Positions 1 through 8,038 of a DNA stretch of 64,000 nucleotides are shown here, one piece after another. The position numbers and the translations under genes were made by a program. Source of the DNA: Endozoicomonas sp965199185 (GTDB lineage Bacteria; Pseudomonadota; Gammaproteobacteria; Pseudomonadales; Endozoicomonadaceae); the NCBI GenBank assembly GCA_965199185.1, contig CBDAQW010000013.1:62001-126000 (forward strand), written 5' to 3'. Position 1 is the stretch's first letter, and every line of letters begins with the position of its first letter. The notes below the pieces were generated by a model. It did not search any database. It was not told the origin of the DNA and worked only from the letters and a program-made list of their open reading frames with translations.

Positions 1-1
1 T

Positions 2-1269
2 GTTTTGAAGCTTGGTTGGGCGGCGGGGAAGGTTCTGGCGGACGAAGGTGAAGGCAAAGTCATTATCGGTAAGGATACACGTATATCTGGCTATATGTTT
101 GAGTCGGCATTAGAAGCAGGCTTATCCGCTGCGGGTATTGATGTGGTTTTGACCGGTCCTATGCCGACGCCAGCTATTGCCTACCTTACCCGAACGTTTA
201 ATGGTCAGGCGGGTATTGTGATCAGTGCCTCTCATAATCCATTTTACGACAATGGCATTAAATTTTTCTCTGGTTCCGGAACCAAACTGTCCGATGAAGT
301 GGAGCGTAAAATTGAGCAGCTTCTGGAATCGGATATTGATGTCGTACTTTCAGAGGAGCTGGGTAAAGTAAAGCGCATGGATGATGCTTCGGGTCGATAT
401 ATTGAATACTGCAAAGCCAGTACGGCTCATCCACTTGATTTGCGTGGTATGAAGATAGTTATTGATGCCGGTCATGGTGCTACCTATCAGGTGGGCCCGG
501 CGGTATTCAGAGAATTGGGTGCTGAAGTGGTAGCCATGGGGGTTGCCCCTGATGGGGTCAATATCAATGCTGGGGTGGGCTCTACGGCACCGGATAAATT
601 GGCTGACAAAGTGCTGGAAGAAAAAGCTGATCTGGGTATCGCTTTTGATGGTGATGGAGACCGGGTCATTATGGTGGACGACAAGGGTCGTGTTATCGAT
701 GGTGATGAACTGCTCTATATTATCGCTATGGATCGTAAGCTGCGTGGTGTGCTGGAAGGTGGTGTAGTCGGAACACTAATGACCAATCTGGGTGTAGAAA
801 AGGGCTCTGGAAAAGAACGGAATTCCTTTTGCCCGGGCTCAGGTGGGTGACCGCTATGTCAATGAACTGATGATTGGCAAATGACTGGGAGCTGGGTGGT
901 GAATCTTCAGGGCATATTATCTGTCGTGATGTATCTACAACCGGTGATGGTATTGTAGCTGCTCTGCAGGTTCTCAAGGGTGTACTTGCTTCAGGAAAAT
1001 CTCTGTCTGGTTTGTTACAAGGGGTTAGCAAATACCCACAGGAGATGATCAATGTCCGGGTCAAGGCCAAAAAGGACACGAATACGGTGCCGAGTATTGT
1101 AACTGCTGTGAAGGCCTCAGAGGAGGATATGGCGGGTCGTGGTCGTGTACTTCTGCGTGCTTCAGGTACTGAGCCGGTTATTCGGGTCATGGTCGAGGGT
1201 GAAAATGCTGATGAAGTTCAGCAGCACGTCCAGAAACTGGCAAAAATTGTTGAGCAGGAAATGGTGTAA
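2..1269 (+). pseudogene. glmM: Phosphoglucosamine mutase GlmM, 5' partial, two frameshifts
   Basis: GlmM interconverts glucosamine-6-phosphate and glucosamine-1-phosphate on the way to UDP-GlcNAc for peptidoglycan and LPS. The N-terminal ~28 residues lie before the window. The phosphoserine loop ISASHNP has its serine codon at 230-232, and the metal loop DGDGDR lies near 640-665. The C-terminal phosphate-binding segment RASGTEPVIRVM is at about 1156-1190. The frame is broken twice. One extra G in the GGG at 802-804 moves VEK-ALEKNGIPF out of frame, and one extra A in the AAA at 879-881 moves it again before NDWELGGE. Removing both bases restores a colinear GlmM with the normal number of residues. 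glmM is essential in related bacteria, so sequencing or assembly error is at least as likely as a real pseudogene. Confidence 0.9.
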
Positions 1270-1282
1270 TTCTGTTGTGTCT

Positions 1283-1316
1283 CATTCCCGCGTTTATCGT
1301 GGGAATGACTTTTTTT
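1283..1316 (+). terminator. Rho-independent terminator after glmM
   Basis: The arms CATTCCCGCG (1283-1292) and CGTGGGAATG (1298-1307) pair with one G-T wobble around a 5-nt loop. A run of seven T follows at 1310-1316. It sits 14 bp after the glmM stop and just before the 3' end of the convergent hydrolase gene. Confidence 0.85.
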
Positions 1317-1322
1317 AGAGGT

Positions 1323-2033
1323 TTATGTTTTTTTCTCTTTATTCATACATTCAGATTGAATGAGAGTTTCCTTAATTATCTGTTTCCATAAAGCATAGCC
1401 CTTAGCGCTCAGATGGATTTCATCATCATCAAAAAGAACGTATTGATAGTTGTTGTTTATTTTCTGAAATAAGTGTTTTGTCTCAATAAAGTGAACCTGA
1501 TTCTTCATGAGGGAAAAATCTTTAATGATCTTGTTGGTTCTATTGATATGATCCGTTAGATAGTCAAATTTTGGGGTTTGAGTTATTTCAATAAAAAAAA
1601 TACAGGTGTTTGGTAGCGCTTGTAGAATGGATTGAGTAAATAGCGCAAATTCTGCACCTACCTGCTCCGGATAACTTGAAGGTTCAACAAAGAGGTCATT
1701 AACACCTGCAAAAAGAACGATTCCTTTGGGTCTATAGCGCGAAGCCATTGACCAAAGGTATTTATTAATATCTTTAAGTTTGGCAAAGCCATAGCCTCTC
1801 TGAATAACAGGAATTGGAGCCATATCTTCTTTAAGTGTTTTCCATCTCCTTATGCTAGAACTACCAAGAAAGAGTATGCCCTGTAATGGATTTATGGTAG
1901 TGATATCACTCAGAATATATTGAGCCAGTTGTCCTTTGTTAATGCTGTCTTTCGAAGTGAAAGTAATAGGCCAGCCTATTGCTCCCAGAGTTATGATTGT
2001 CGTGCAGATTAAGAGGTATTTTTTCTTTGTCAT
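1323..2033 (-). CDS. SGNH/GDSL-type hydrolase, membrane anchored or secreted
   Basis: This is a 236-residue protein of the SGNH hydrolase family. The N-terminus has Lys residues followed by a hydrophobic stretch (about 5-23), suggesting a signal anchor or signal peptide. The family blocks are visible: FLGSSSI (nucleophile Ser about 58-59), the block II glycine in RGYG (about 82), block III GVND (Asn 112) and the C-terminal DEIH (Asp/His near 210). Members de-esterify acyl or acetyl groups on lipids or glycans. It is the last gene of a three-gene minus-strand set: one base separates its start from the stop of the sterol-desaturase-like gene, which implies co-translation. The substrate is unknown. 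Pairing with an acyltransferase suggests addition and removal of acyl groups on the same surface molecule, which is inference. Confidence 0.75.
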   Translation of the reverse strand: MTKKKYLLICTTIITLGAIGWPITFTSKDSINKGQLAQYILSDITTINPLQGILFLGSSSIRRWKTLKEDMAPIPVIQRGYGFAKLKDINKYLWSMASRYRPKGIVLFAGVNDLFVEPSSYPEQVGAEFALFTQSILQALPNTCIFFIEITQTPKFDYLTDHINRTNKIIKDFSLMKNQVHFIETKHLFQKINNNYQYVLFDDDEIHLSAKGYALWKQIIKETLIQSECMNKEKKT

Positions 2034-2034
2034 T

Positions 2035-3051
2035 TTACGTTTTTTTCTTTTTTACCTTGCCGTATGAGAATGACCATTTTCGGAAAAAAAAGTATTTGAA
2101 AAAGTCCATCTGCCCCATGATCAAATCAGCAATCACGCCTTTTTTATTATAAGTGTTGCCGGTGACTGTAATGGTTTCGTTGATAAGATCACCATCGTAC
2201 CAGGTGCCAAAAAGTCTATCCCAGAGAGGGGTGATGTGGCCGAAATTTTTGTCCCAGTGTTCTTTCTCGCAAGAATGGTGGATGCGATGATCGACCGGTG
2301 AAATAAACAGATATTTACCCACCCAGCCCCAGCGCCAGTTAATCATGGAGTGTTGCAGTTTACCCTGTATTGAATACAGTATTTTGATAATCAAGAAGGT
2401 TTCAACATCCAGTCCAATCAAAGACAGTGGTATATAAGCGATGATAGATGAGAATGCTATTTCAAGAGGGTGAGACCGGGCGACGGTAATGACATTAAAT
2501 TCTGTCGCTGAATGATGAACCCGGTGTAATTGCCACCACCAGGATATTCGATGAGCAAAGCGGTGGCGCCAGTACTCGATGAAATCTTGTACGGTTAGCA
2601 AGAAAAAGAACTGCATGAGCGGTGAATCAAATTGAATTTTGAAGCTGATATCAGTGTATTGTTCAAACAGTTTTGGGAAGAAGTACAGAACTCCCGCGCT
2701 GGCCGCAATAGCAAGGAGGCGCATTGAGCGAGTAGCAACGCAGAGGTATAAAAAAAGATCAGTCCTTGCTGTTAATGATGGCTTTAATAATCGTTTAAGA
2801 GCGCTGTTTTGATAACCTAATGCTTTACAGTCTATTGCCAGTGCCATCATTGTCGGCAGCATGCTGAGTAGTGCAGCGGTGGAGAGTAAATAGTGATACT
2901 GAAAGCCGAGGTAGCTGACAGCTTTTTCCTGAAAACTACTCAGGATTTGAGGGTAATAGAAATAGCTGGTTATTAGTGCACCGATTATTGCAAGAGATAG
3001 TGCGGCTGAAATAGCTATAAGCCTTCTATTTTGCGTCATAACCTTTACCAT
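2035..3051 (-). CDS. Sterol desaturase / fatty acid hydroxylase superfamily membrane protein
   Basis: The 338-residue integral membrane protein has the three histidine clusters of the fatty acid hydroxylase superfamily: HRFAH (163-167), HRVHH (176-180) and HRIHH (255-259). These bind a di-iron centre used for O2-dependent hydroxylation or desaturation of lipid chains. Hydrophobic segments lie near 11-35, 55-75, 108-127 and 205-225. The start at 3051 overlaps the acyltransferase gene by 26 bp; an ATG at 3039 is an alternative. Bacterial members act on sterols, fatty acids, ether lipids or carotenoids, and the sequence does not say which. Its neighbours, an acyltransferase and an SGNH hydrolase, point to lipid or lipoglycan tailoring at the inner membrane. 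Confidence 0.8.
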   Translation of the reverse strand: MVKVMTQNRRLIAISAALSLAIIGALITSYFYYPQILSSFQEKAVSYLGFQYHYLLSTAALLSMLPTMMALAIDCKALGYQNSALKRLLKPSLTARTDLFLYLCVATRSMRLLAIAASAGVLYFFPKLFEQYTDISFKIQFDSPLMQFFFLLTVQDFIEYWRHRFAHRISWWWQLHRVHHSATEFNVITVARSHPLEIAFSSIIAYIPLSLIGLDVETFLIIKILYSIQGKLQHSMINWRWGWVGKYLFISPVDHRIHHSCEKEHWDKNFGHITPLWDRLFGTWYDGDLINETITVTGNTYNKKGVIADLIMGQMDFFKYFFFRKWSFSYGKVKKKKT

Positions 3052-4138
3052 TAAATAAGAATCTTAGTAGTGTTGATGGGTTGATAATGTATTTGTGTAT
3101 AGAGAAAGAGATGATCATGGCTAATGCTGAAATGATGGTAAATTTTAAGTAGGGTGATAAATTAATCTGCATAAATGTAATGCCAAGTGCAATGACAATA
3201 AAATGGTGGAATAAATAGATGGTGTAACAGGATTTAGATAATTCGGTAAAGAATGGGATCTCCCTATTTAAGCAGCTTTTATAAATCTGCCAGACGAAGA
3301 AGGTAATAATTATTGATAATAAGTTTTCTAAATAGATATAAGCAATTTTAAAAAGTATAAGGTTCTGGTCGATTAAATCAATTAATGACATGCCTGCGAG
3401 ATAGCCGATAAATGCTACGATGTTGGGTGTTTTTACCAGTGCGTTAATCATGTTTTCATGGCGAAGCAGTAAAACTCCAAGAGCAAAAAAGTATGAATAA
3501 TGCATCAAATCCATTAGTGAAAAGCCGGCAAAATAGCGGTAGAGAACTTCAGGGGCCAAATAGCCGAGAGCACGAAGAAAAAGGAAGAAAAGAGGGGCGA
3601 AAATATAAACAAGCCAGGTTCTTGTTCTTAAAAATCTTGCCAGCCACTCGGTCGTTGAATTGTGGGATTTTTCAATATACGGCATGCAGGTTGCAAAAAT
3701 AATGACGTAAATAATAAGGAAAACCAGAAACCAGAGGTGAGAAATCCATGCGCCTTTGGAGATCCATCCCCACCACCACCCCATGGGGTGGTCGGCAAAT
3801 TCAGCGGTACCTGTGTAATAAAGAATTATGGTTTGTAATATGTTAACCGAAAATATTGAGAATATGAGAGGAACGGATAGCTGGGTAATTCTTCGGATGA
3901 TAAATTTTTCGTGGCCGTAAATTCGATAGATGTAGAGAGCGAAGTACCCGGAGATTATAAAGAACGCAGGCAGTCTGAAGGCGTGAATAACGTCCGTTAT
4001 CATATTGAAAAACGGAGACTGGGTGTTGTCTGATATCAGCCAGTTGCCGTCAACGTGATAAATATTAGCTGTATGCAGGAAGATCCCCATGACCATCAGG
4101 GTGCCCCGCAGTGAGTCCATGAAATGTATACGCTGCAT
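3026..4138 (-). CDS. Acyltransferase family 3 (OafA/OpgC-like) membrane protein
   Basis: The 370-residue polytopic membrane protein begins MQRIHFMDSLRG, the signature N-terminus of acyltransferase-3 proteins, where an Arg/Asp motif lies at the start of the first membrane segment. About ten hydrophobic segments follow, with HLWFL in the middle as in the family. Such enzymes transfer acetyl, succinyl or similar groups to sugars of LPS, glucans or other exported molecules. I chose the ATG at 4138 because AGGAG/GAGGAA lies directly upstream; a longer frame from 4195 lacks a ribosome site and adds residues atypical for the family. It is the first gene of the three-gene set and overlaps the desaturase gene. 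The set sits between glmM and tpiA, which are usually adjacent. Confidence 0.8.
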   Translation of the reverse strand: MQRIHFMDSLRGTLMVMGIFLHTANIYHVDGNWLISDNTQSPFFNMITDVIHAFRLPAFFIISGYFALYIYRIYGHEKFIIRRITQLSVPLIFSIFSVNILQTIILYYTGTAEFADHPMGWWWGWISKGAWISHLWFLVFLIIYVIIFATCMPYIEKSHNSTTEWLARFLRTRTWLVYIFAPLFFLFLRALGYLAPEVLYRYFAGFSLMDLMHYSYFFALGVLLLRHENMINALVKTPNIVAFIGYLAGMSLIDLIDQNLILFKIAYIYLENLLSIIITFFVWQIYKSCLNREIPFFTELSKSCYTIYLFHHFIVIALGITFMQINLSPYLKFTIISALAMIISFSIHKYIINPSTLLRFLFNGKGYDAK

Positions 4139-4300
4139 TTGTAAATTCCTCTGTCTCCTTGGTCTCGACGCTGAAAATGGATACTTTAGAAACAAGGGAT
4201 TAACGGTGTATTGCGTTCAATAGGCAGGTCTTCCGGGTTTGTTGTATATTATTAGGCTCTGAGTTAAGATCACGACCTCGCGACATGAGGAGTAAGCGAT

Positions 4301-5047
4301 ATGCGTCAGCCACTGGTAGCTGGTAACTGGAAGATGAACGGCTCTTCCACGAGCATCCGGGAATTAATTGATGGAATACTTTCCGGCCTTGAAACCAAAG
4401 CTGAAGTGCTCGTTTGCCCTCCATCTGTATATGCGCAGCAAGTGTCTCAGTTGATTGCAGGCTCGACGGTTAAAGTAGGTCTGCAAAACGCTTCTGATAA
4501 ACTGTCTGGTGCATTTACCGGTGAAGTTTCGCCTCTGATGGCTAAAGATCTCGGAGCTGAATACGTCCTGATTGGTCACTCTGAGCGTCGTTCCATTTAT
4601 GGTGAAACCGACGAAGATGTGGCTGCTAAGTTTTGCGCTCTGGTAGATCAGGGGATTGTTCCAGTACTATGTGTTGGCGAAACTCTGGAAGAGCGTGAAT
4701 CTGGTGATACCATGAATGTGGTAAAGCATCAGATTGAAACCGTGCTGCGGGCTGCTGGTCCGGAGCGTTTGGCTAACTATGTGATTGCCTACGAACCAGT
4801 ATGGGCTATTGGTACTGGTTTAACTGCAACTCCTGAACAGGCTCAGGAAGTTCATGCTGCAATTCGTGCATTGCTGGCTGATAACGATCAGGCAATGGCG
4901 GATCGTACCCGTGTTCTCTACGGTGGTAGCATGAAGGCAGCAAATGCAGCAGAGCTGATGGCTCAGCCAGATGTTGATGGCGGTCTGATCGGTGGTGCTT
5001 CGTTAGTTGCTGCAGACTTCAAGGCGATTTGTCACGCTGCAGGATAG
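4301..5047 (+). CDS. tpiA: Triosephosphate isomerase
   Basis: TpiA interconverts dihydroxyacetone phosphate and glyceraldehyde-3-phosphate in glycolysis. The 248-residue protein has normal length and all active-site residues: Asn9 and Lys11 in GNWKMNG, His93 in GHSERR, and Glu165 in AYEPVWAIGTG, which also begins the mobile loop. The phosphate-binding YGGS and GGLIGGASL motifs follow. The start at 4301 is preceded by GAGGAG 9 bp upstream. It lies two bases before secG, the usual gammaproteobacterial arrangement. Confidence 0.97.
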   Translation: MRQPLVAGNWKMNGSSTSIRELIDGILSGLETKAEVLVCPPSVYAQQVSQLIAGSTVKVGLQNASDKLSGAFTGEVSPLMAKDLGAEYVLIGHSERRSIYGETDEDVAAKFCALVDQGIVPVLCVGETLEERESGDTMNVVKHQIETVLRAAGPERLANYVIAYEPVWAIGTGLTATPEQAQEVHAAIRALLADNDQAMADRTRVLYGGSMKAANAAELMAQPDVDGGLIGGASLVAADFKAICHAAG

Positions 5048-5049
5048 TA

Positions 5050-5460
5050 ATGGAAACCATTCTTCTAATTGTGCATGTTTTTGTTGCTGTGGGTGTAATT
5101 GCTTTGATTATGCTTCAGCAAGGTAAAGGGGCGGAAACCGGGGCCAGTTTTGGTGCGGGTGCGTCCCAGACCGTATTTGGTAGTCAGGGTTCTGGTAACT
5201 TTTTGAGCCGTACTACTGCGATACTGGCGACAGCATTCTTTGTCACTAGCATTGCTTTGGGTATGTTGGCGGTTAAGAAATCCGGTGCTATTGCTGAGGC
5301 AGGCTTGCCATCTGTTCAGGTTGAACAGATTGTGCCAGCAAATGATGCGCCCATTTCTTTAGATTCTGCAGAAACCGCTTCCGTAAGTGATGCGCCTGTG
5401 TTAGAGTCTCAACCCGTTGAAAGCGAAGAAGTTTCTTCTGAAACAAAGATCGCTGAATAA
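5050..5460 (+). CDS. secG: Preprotein translocase subunit SecG
   Basis: SecG is the small accessory subunit of the SecYEG translocon in the inner membrane. The 136-residue protein has two membrane segments (about 2-20 and 53-72) joined by the conserved glycine-rich loop with LQQGKGAETGASFGAG and TVFGSQGSGNFL. The Ala/Glu/Ser-rich tail of about 55 residues is longer than the E. coli tail. The ATG at 5050 is chosen because METILLIVHVF matches the family start; it follows the tpiA stop by two bases, so the genes are probably coupled. Confidence 0.95.
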   Translation: METILLIVHVFVAVGVIALIMLQQGKGAETGASFGAGASQTVFGSQGSGNFLSRTTAILATAFFVTSIALGMLAVKKSGAIAEAGLPSVQVEQIVPANDAPISLDSAETASVSDAPVLESQPVESEEVSSETKIAE

Positions 5461-5493
5461 GTAATTTAATTATCCCGGTTTGGGGTGGTTTTT

Positions 5494-5579
5494 GCCCGAG
5501 TGGTGGAATTGGTAGACACGCTATCTTGAGGGGGTAGTGTCCTATGGACGTGCGGGTTCAAGTCCCGCCTCGGGCACCA
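5494..5579 (+). tRNA. tRNA-Leu (anticodon GAG)
   Basis: This is an 86-nt class II tRNA with encoded CCA. The acceptor arms GCCCGAG and CTCGGGC pair fully, the D-loop has GGTAGACACG, the anticodon GAG is within CTTGAGG, a long variable arm follows, and the T-loop is GGTTCAAGTCC. Position after secG is conserved in gammaproteobacteria. Confidence 0.96.
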
Positions 5580-5654
5580 AGTTGAATCTCTGGAGAGAGA
5601 AAGGGAGTAAAGTTGTCAGTTGTGCATTGCAGCAGTATACTGGTAAAGCTTTGA

Positions 5655-5731
<77 letters not shown>

Positions 5732-5740
5732 TATCCCTGA

Positions 5741-5764
5741 AAACCCCCATTGTGGGGTTTTTTA
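5741..5764 (+). terminator. Terminator after tRNA-fMet
   Basis: The hairpin AACCCC...GGGGTT is followed by six or more T (GGGGTTTTTT). It begins about 10 bp after the tRNA CCA end, so part of the tRNA transcript would end here and part read through into rimP-nusA-infB. Confidence 0.8.
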
Positions 5765-5831
5765 TTAGGTAGCGCATACATCGTGCAACATCATTTCTTG
5801 CTTTTAAGCGATGATGGAAGCACAAGGGCAC

Positions 5832-5853
5832 AGGGCTTTATAGCCCTTTTTTT
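5832..5853 (+). terminator. Second terminator/attenuator before rimP
   Basis: AGGGCT (5832-5837) pairs with AGCCCT (5842-5847) and is followed by seven T. Two terminators in series between metY and rimP suggest attenuation of the nusA operon, which in E. coli is autoregulated by NusA. The regulatory role is inference. Confidence 0.7.
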
Positions 5854-5915
5854 GTTTCTGGCGTTGGCTAAATCATTTGCTGATTGAGTTGACGCACTGC
5901 ATGGGTGTTCAAGTC

Positions 5916-6374
5916 GTGGCAGGTAAGCAGTCGCAGTTAGAGGCGATCATCGAGCCGATCGTAGCATCGCTTGAGTACGACCTCTGGGGTATTGAGTTTG
6001 TTTCTCAGGGTCGAAATTCGATGCTTCGGATCTATATCGACCACGAAGATGGCATCACCCTGGAAGCCTGTGAGGCAGTAAGTCGTCAGGTTAGTGCAGT
6101 TTTGGATGTGGAAGATCCGATTACGGATGAATACACGTTGGAAGTGTCTTCACCAGGGCTCGACAGACCGTTGTTCAAGCTTGAGCAGTACGCTCAGTGG
6201 GCCGGTGCAATGGTTGGTCTTCGTTTGCGTGTCCCGTTTGAAGGGCGTCGCAGATACAAGGGGATTATCAAGGGGGTCGAAGATCTGGATGTCGTTATCG
6301 TGGCTGATGGCCACGAGTTACTGTTGCCGATCGAGAGTATCGAAAAGGCTCAGGTGATACCACAGTTCGACTAA
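5916..6374 (+). CDS. rimP: Ribosome maturation factor RimP
   Basis: RimP assists 30S subunit maturation. The core has the family landmarks WGIEFV, LRIYIDHEDGI, VSAVLDVEDPI and EVSSPGLDRPLF, followed by the C-terminal SH3-like domain ending in KAQVIPQF. From the GTG at 5916 the protein is 152 residues, matching the usual ~150 and aligning with pseudomonad starts. In-frame alternatives are the ATG at 5901 and a longer frame from 5877; none has a strong ribosome site. It is first in the rimP-nusA-infB operon. Confidence 0.9.
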   Translation: MAGKQSQLEAIIEPIVASLEYDLWGIEFVSQGRNSMLRIYIDHEDGITLEACEAVSRQVSAVLDVEDPITDEYTLEVSSPGLDRPLFKLEQYAQWAGAMVGLRLRVPFEGRRRYKGIIKGVEDLDVVIVADGHELLLPIESIEKAQVIPQFD

Positions 6375-6518
6375 TTTTTAGCCTGGGTGGAGGCCCGGTA
6401 CGCACAGCCAGGGATGTGTTGGCGTGGGAGTCTGGTCGGGAATATTGTTTACATCGTAGATAATACTCTCGGTCAGATTCCACAAGCATGGACTGGTTCA
6501 GCATAGGCGAGGCAGAGC

Positions 6519-8012
6519 ATGAGTAAAGAGATTCTGTTGGTCGTAGAGTCTGTATCCAATGAAAAGGGAGTACCGCCCGAGGTTATCTTCGAGGCGCTGG
6601 AAACCGCACTGGCTACTGCGACCAAAAAACGATACGAAACAGAAGTGGATATTCGGGTGGCGATTGATCGTGCCACCGGTGAATACGACACCTTCCGTCG
6701 CTGGACGGTAGTTGCCGATGAAGATTTTGAATTTCCGGGTATGCACCTGACTCTCGACGAAGGGAAAGAGCAGGATGAAGCACTGGAAATTGGTGGTATC
6801 TGGGAGGAGCAGGTTGAGTCCGTAGGATTTGGTCGTATTGCTGCTCAGGCTGCCAAACAGGTGATTGTCCAGAAAGTACGCGAAGCCGAACGTGTGCAGA
6901 TGGTCGAAGCCTACAGCGACAAGATGGGTGACCTGATTTCCGGTACGGTGAAGAAAACTACCCGGGACAGCATTATTGTTGACCTGGGTAACAATGCTGA
7001 AGCAGTGTTACGTAAAGATCAGGTATTACCACGAGAAAACTTCCGTATGGGCGCTCATGTTCGTGCGCTGTTAAAAGAAGTGGTGACTGAAAGTCGTGGA
7101 CCGCAGTTGATGCTCTCCCGTACGGCGCCAGAGATGTTGATCGAACTGTTCCGCATCGAAGTACCCGAGATTTCTGAAGAAGTGATCGAGATTCGTGGCG
7201 CTGCTCGTGATCCGGGCTCTCGTGCCAAGATCGCGGTAAAAACCAATGATGGGCGTATCGATCCTGTGGGTGCCTGTGTAGGTATGCGTGGTGCCCGTGT
7301 TCAGGCGGTCTCCGGAGAGCTGGGCAATGAACGTGTCGATATTGTGCTGTTTGATGATAACCCTGTTCAGTATGTGATCAACGCCATGCAGCCAGCCGAG
7401 GTGGCTTCCATTGTTGTTGATGAAGATAAGGGCACCATGGATATTGCTGTCAGCAATGACAACCTGGCTCAGGCCATTGGTCGTGGTGGACAAAACGTAC
7501 GTCTGGCCAGTGAACTGACTGGCTGGAATCTGAACGTGATGACCGAAGAAGATGCCGCTGCCAAGCAGCAGCAGGAAACGGGCAAAATCGTTCAGAAATT
7601 TGAAGATCAACTGGATATAGATAACGATCTGGCCGGGCTATTGGTTGAAGAAGGTTTCACCAGTCTGGAAGAGATCGCCTATGTGCCCATCGATGAAATG
7701 CTTGCTATTGAGGGTTTCGATAAAGAAATCGTTGATCAGCTGCGTGAACGGGCCAAGGATAAACTGCTGACCCAGGCCATCGCCCAGGAAGAGAAGCTCG
7801 ACGGCGTCCAGCCTGCTGAAGACCTCCTCAATATGGAAGGTATGGATCAGCAACTGGCCTTCGAACTGGCCGGTCAGGGCGTTGTGACGATGGAAGATCT
7901 GGCAGAGCAATCCATTGATGACCTTCTGGATATTGAGGGTATTGATGAAGAGCGCGCCGGTGAGCTGATCATGACAGCGCGCAAGCCATGGTTCGAGGAA
8001 GCTGGTAACTGA
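6519..8012 (+). CDS. nusA: Transcription termination/antitermination factor NusA
   Basis: NusA binds RNA polymerase and promotes pausing, intrinsic termination and antitermination. The 497-residue protein has the N-terminal RNAP-binding domain (1-~130), an S1 domain beginning GDLISGTVKK (~135-200), two KH domains (~230-345) containing VGACVGMRGARVQAV and AIGRGGQNVRLAS, and two C-terminal acidic repeats (~365-425 and ~435-497) as in E. coli NusA. GAGGCAGAGC precedes the ATG. It sits 26 bp before infB. Confidence 0.97.
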   Translation: MSKEILLVVESVSNEKGVPPEVIFEALETALATATKKRYETEVDIRVAIDRATGEYDTFRRWTVVADEDFEFPGMHLTLDEGKEQDEALEIGGIWEEQVESVGFGRIAAQAAKQVIVQKVREAERVQMVEAYSDKMGDLISGTVKKTTRDSIIVDLGNNAEAVLRKDQVLPRENFRMGAHVRALLKEVVTESRGPQLMLSRTAPEMLIELFRIEVPEISEEVIEIRGAARDPGSRAKIAVKTNDGRIDPVGACVGMRGARVQAVSGELGNERVDIVLFDDNPVQYVINAMQPAEVASIVVDEDKGTMDIAVSNDNLAQAIGRGGQNVRLASELTGWNLNVMTEEDAAAKQQQETGKIVQKFEDQLDIDNDLAGLLVEEGFTSLEEIAYVPIDEMLAIEGFDKEIVDQLRERAKDKLLTQAIAQEEKLDGVQPAEDLLNMEGMDQQLAFELAGQGVVTMEDLAEQSIDDLLDIEGIDEERAGELIMTARKPWFEEAGN

Positions 8013-8038
8013 GCGGACCACTGAGAGGAGAAGTGTTA

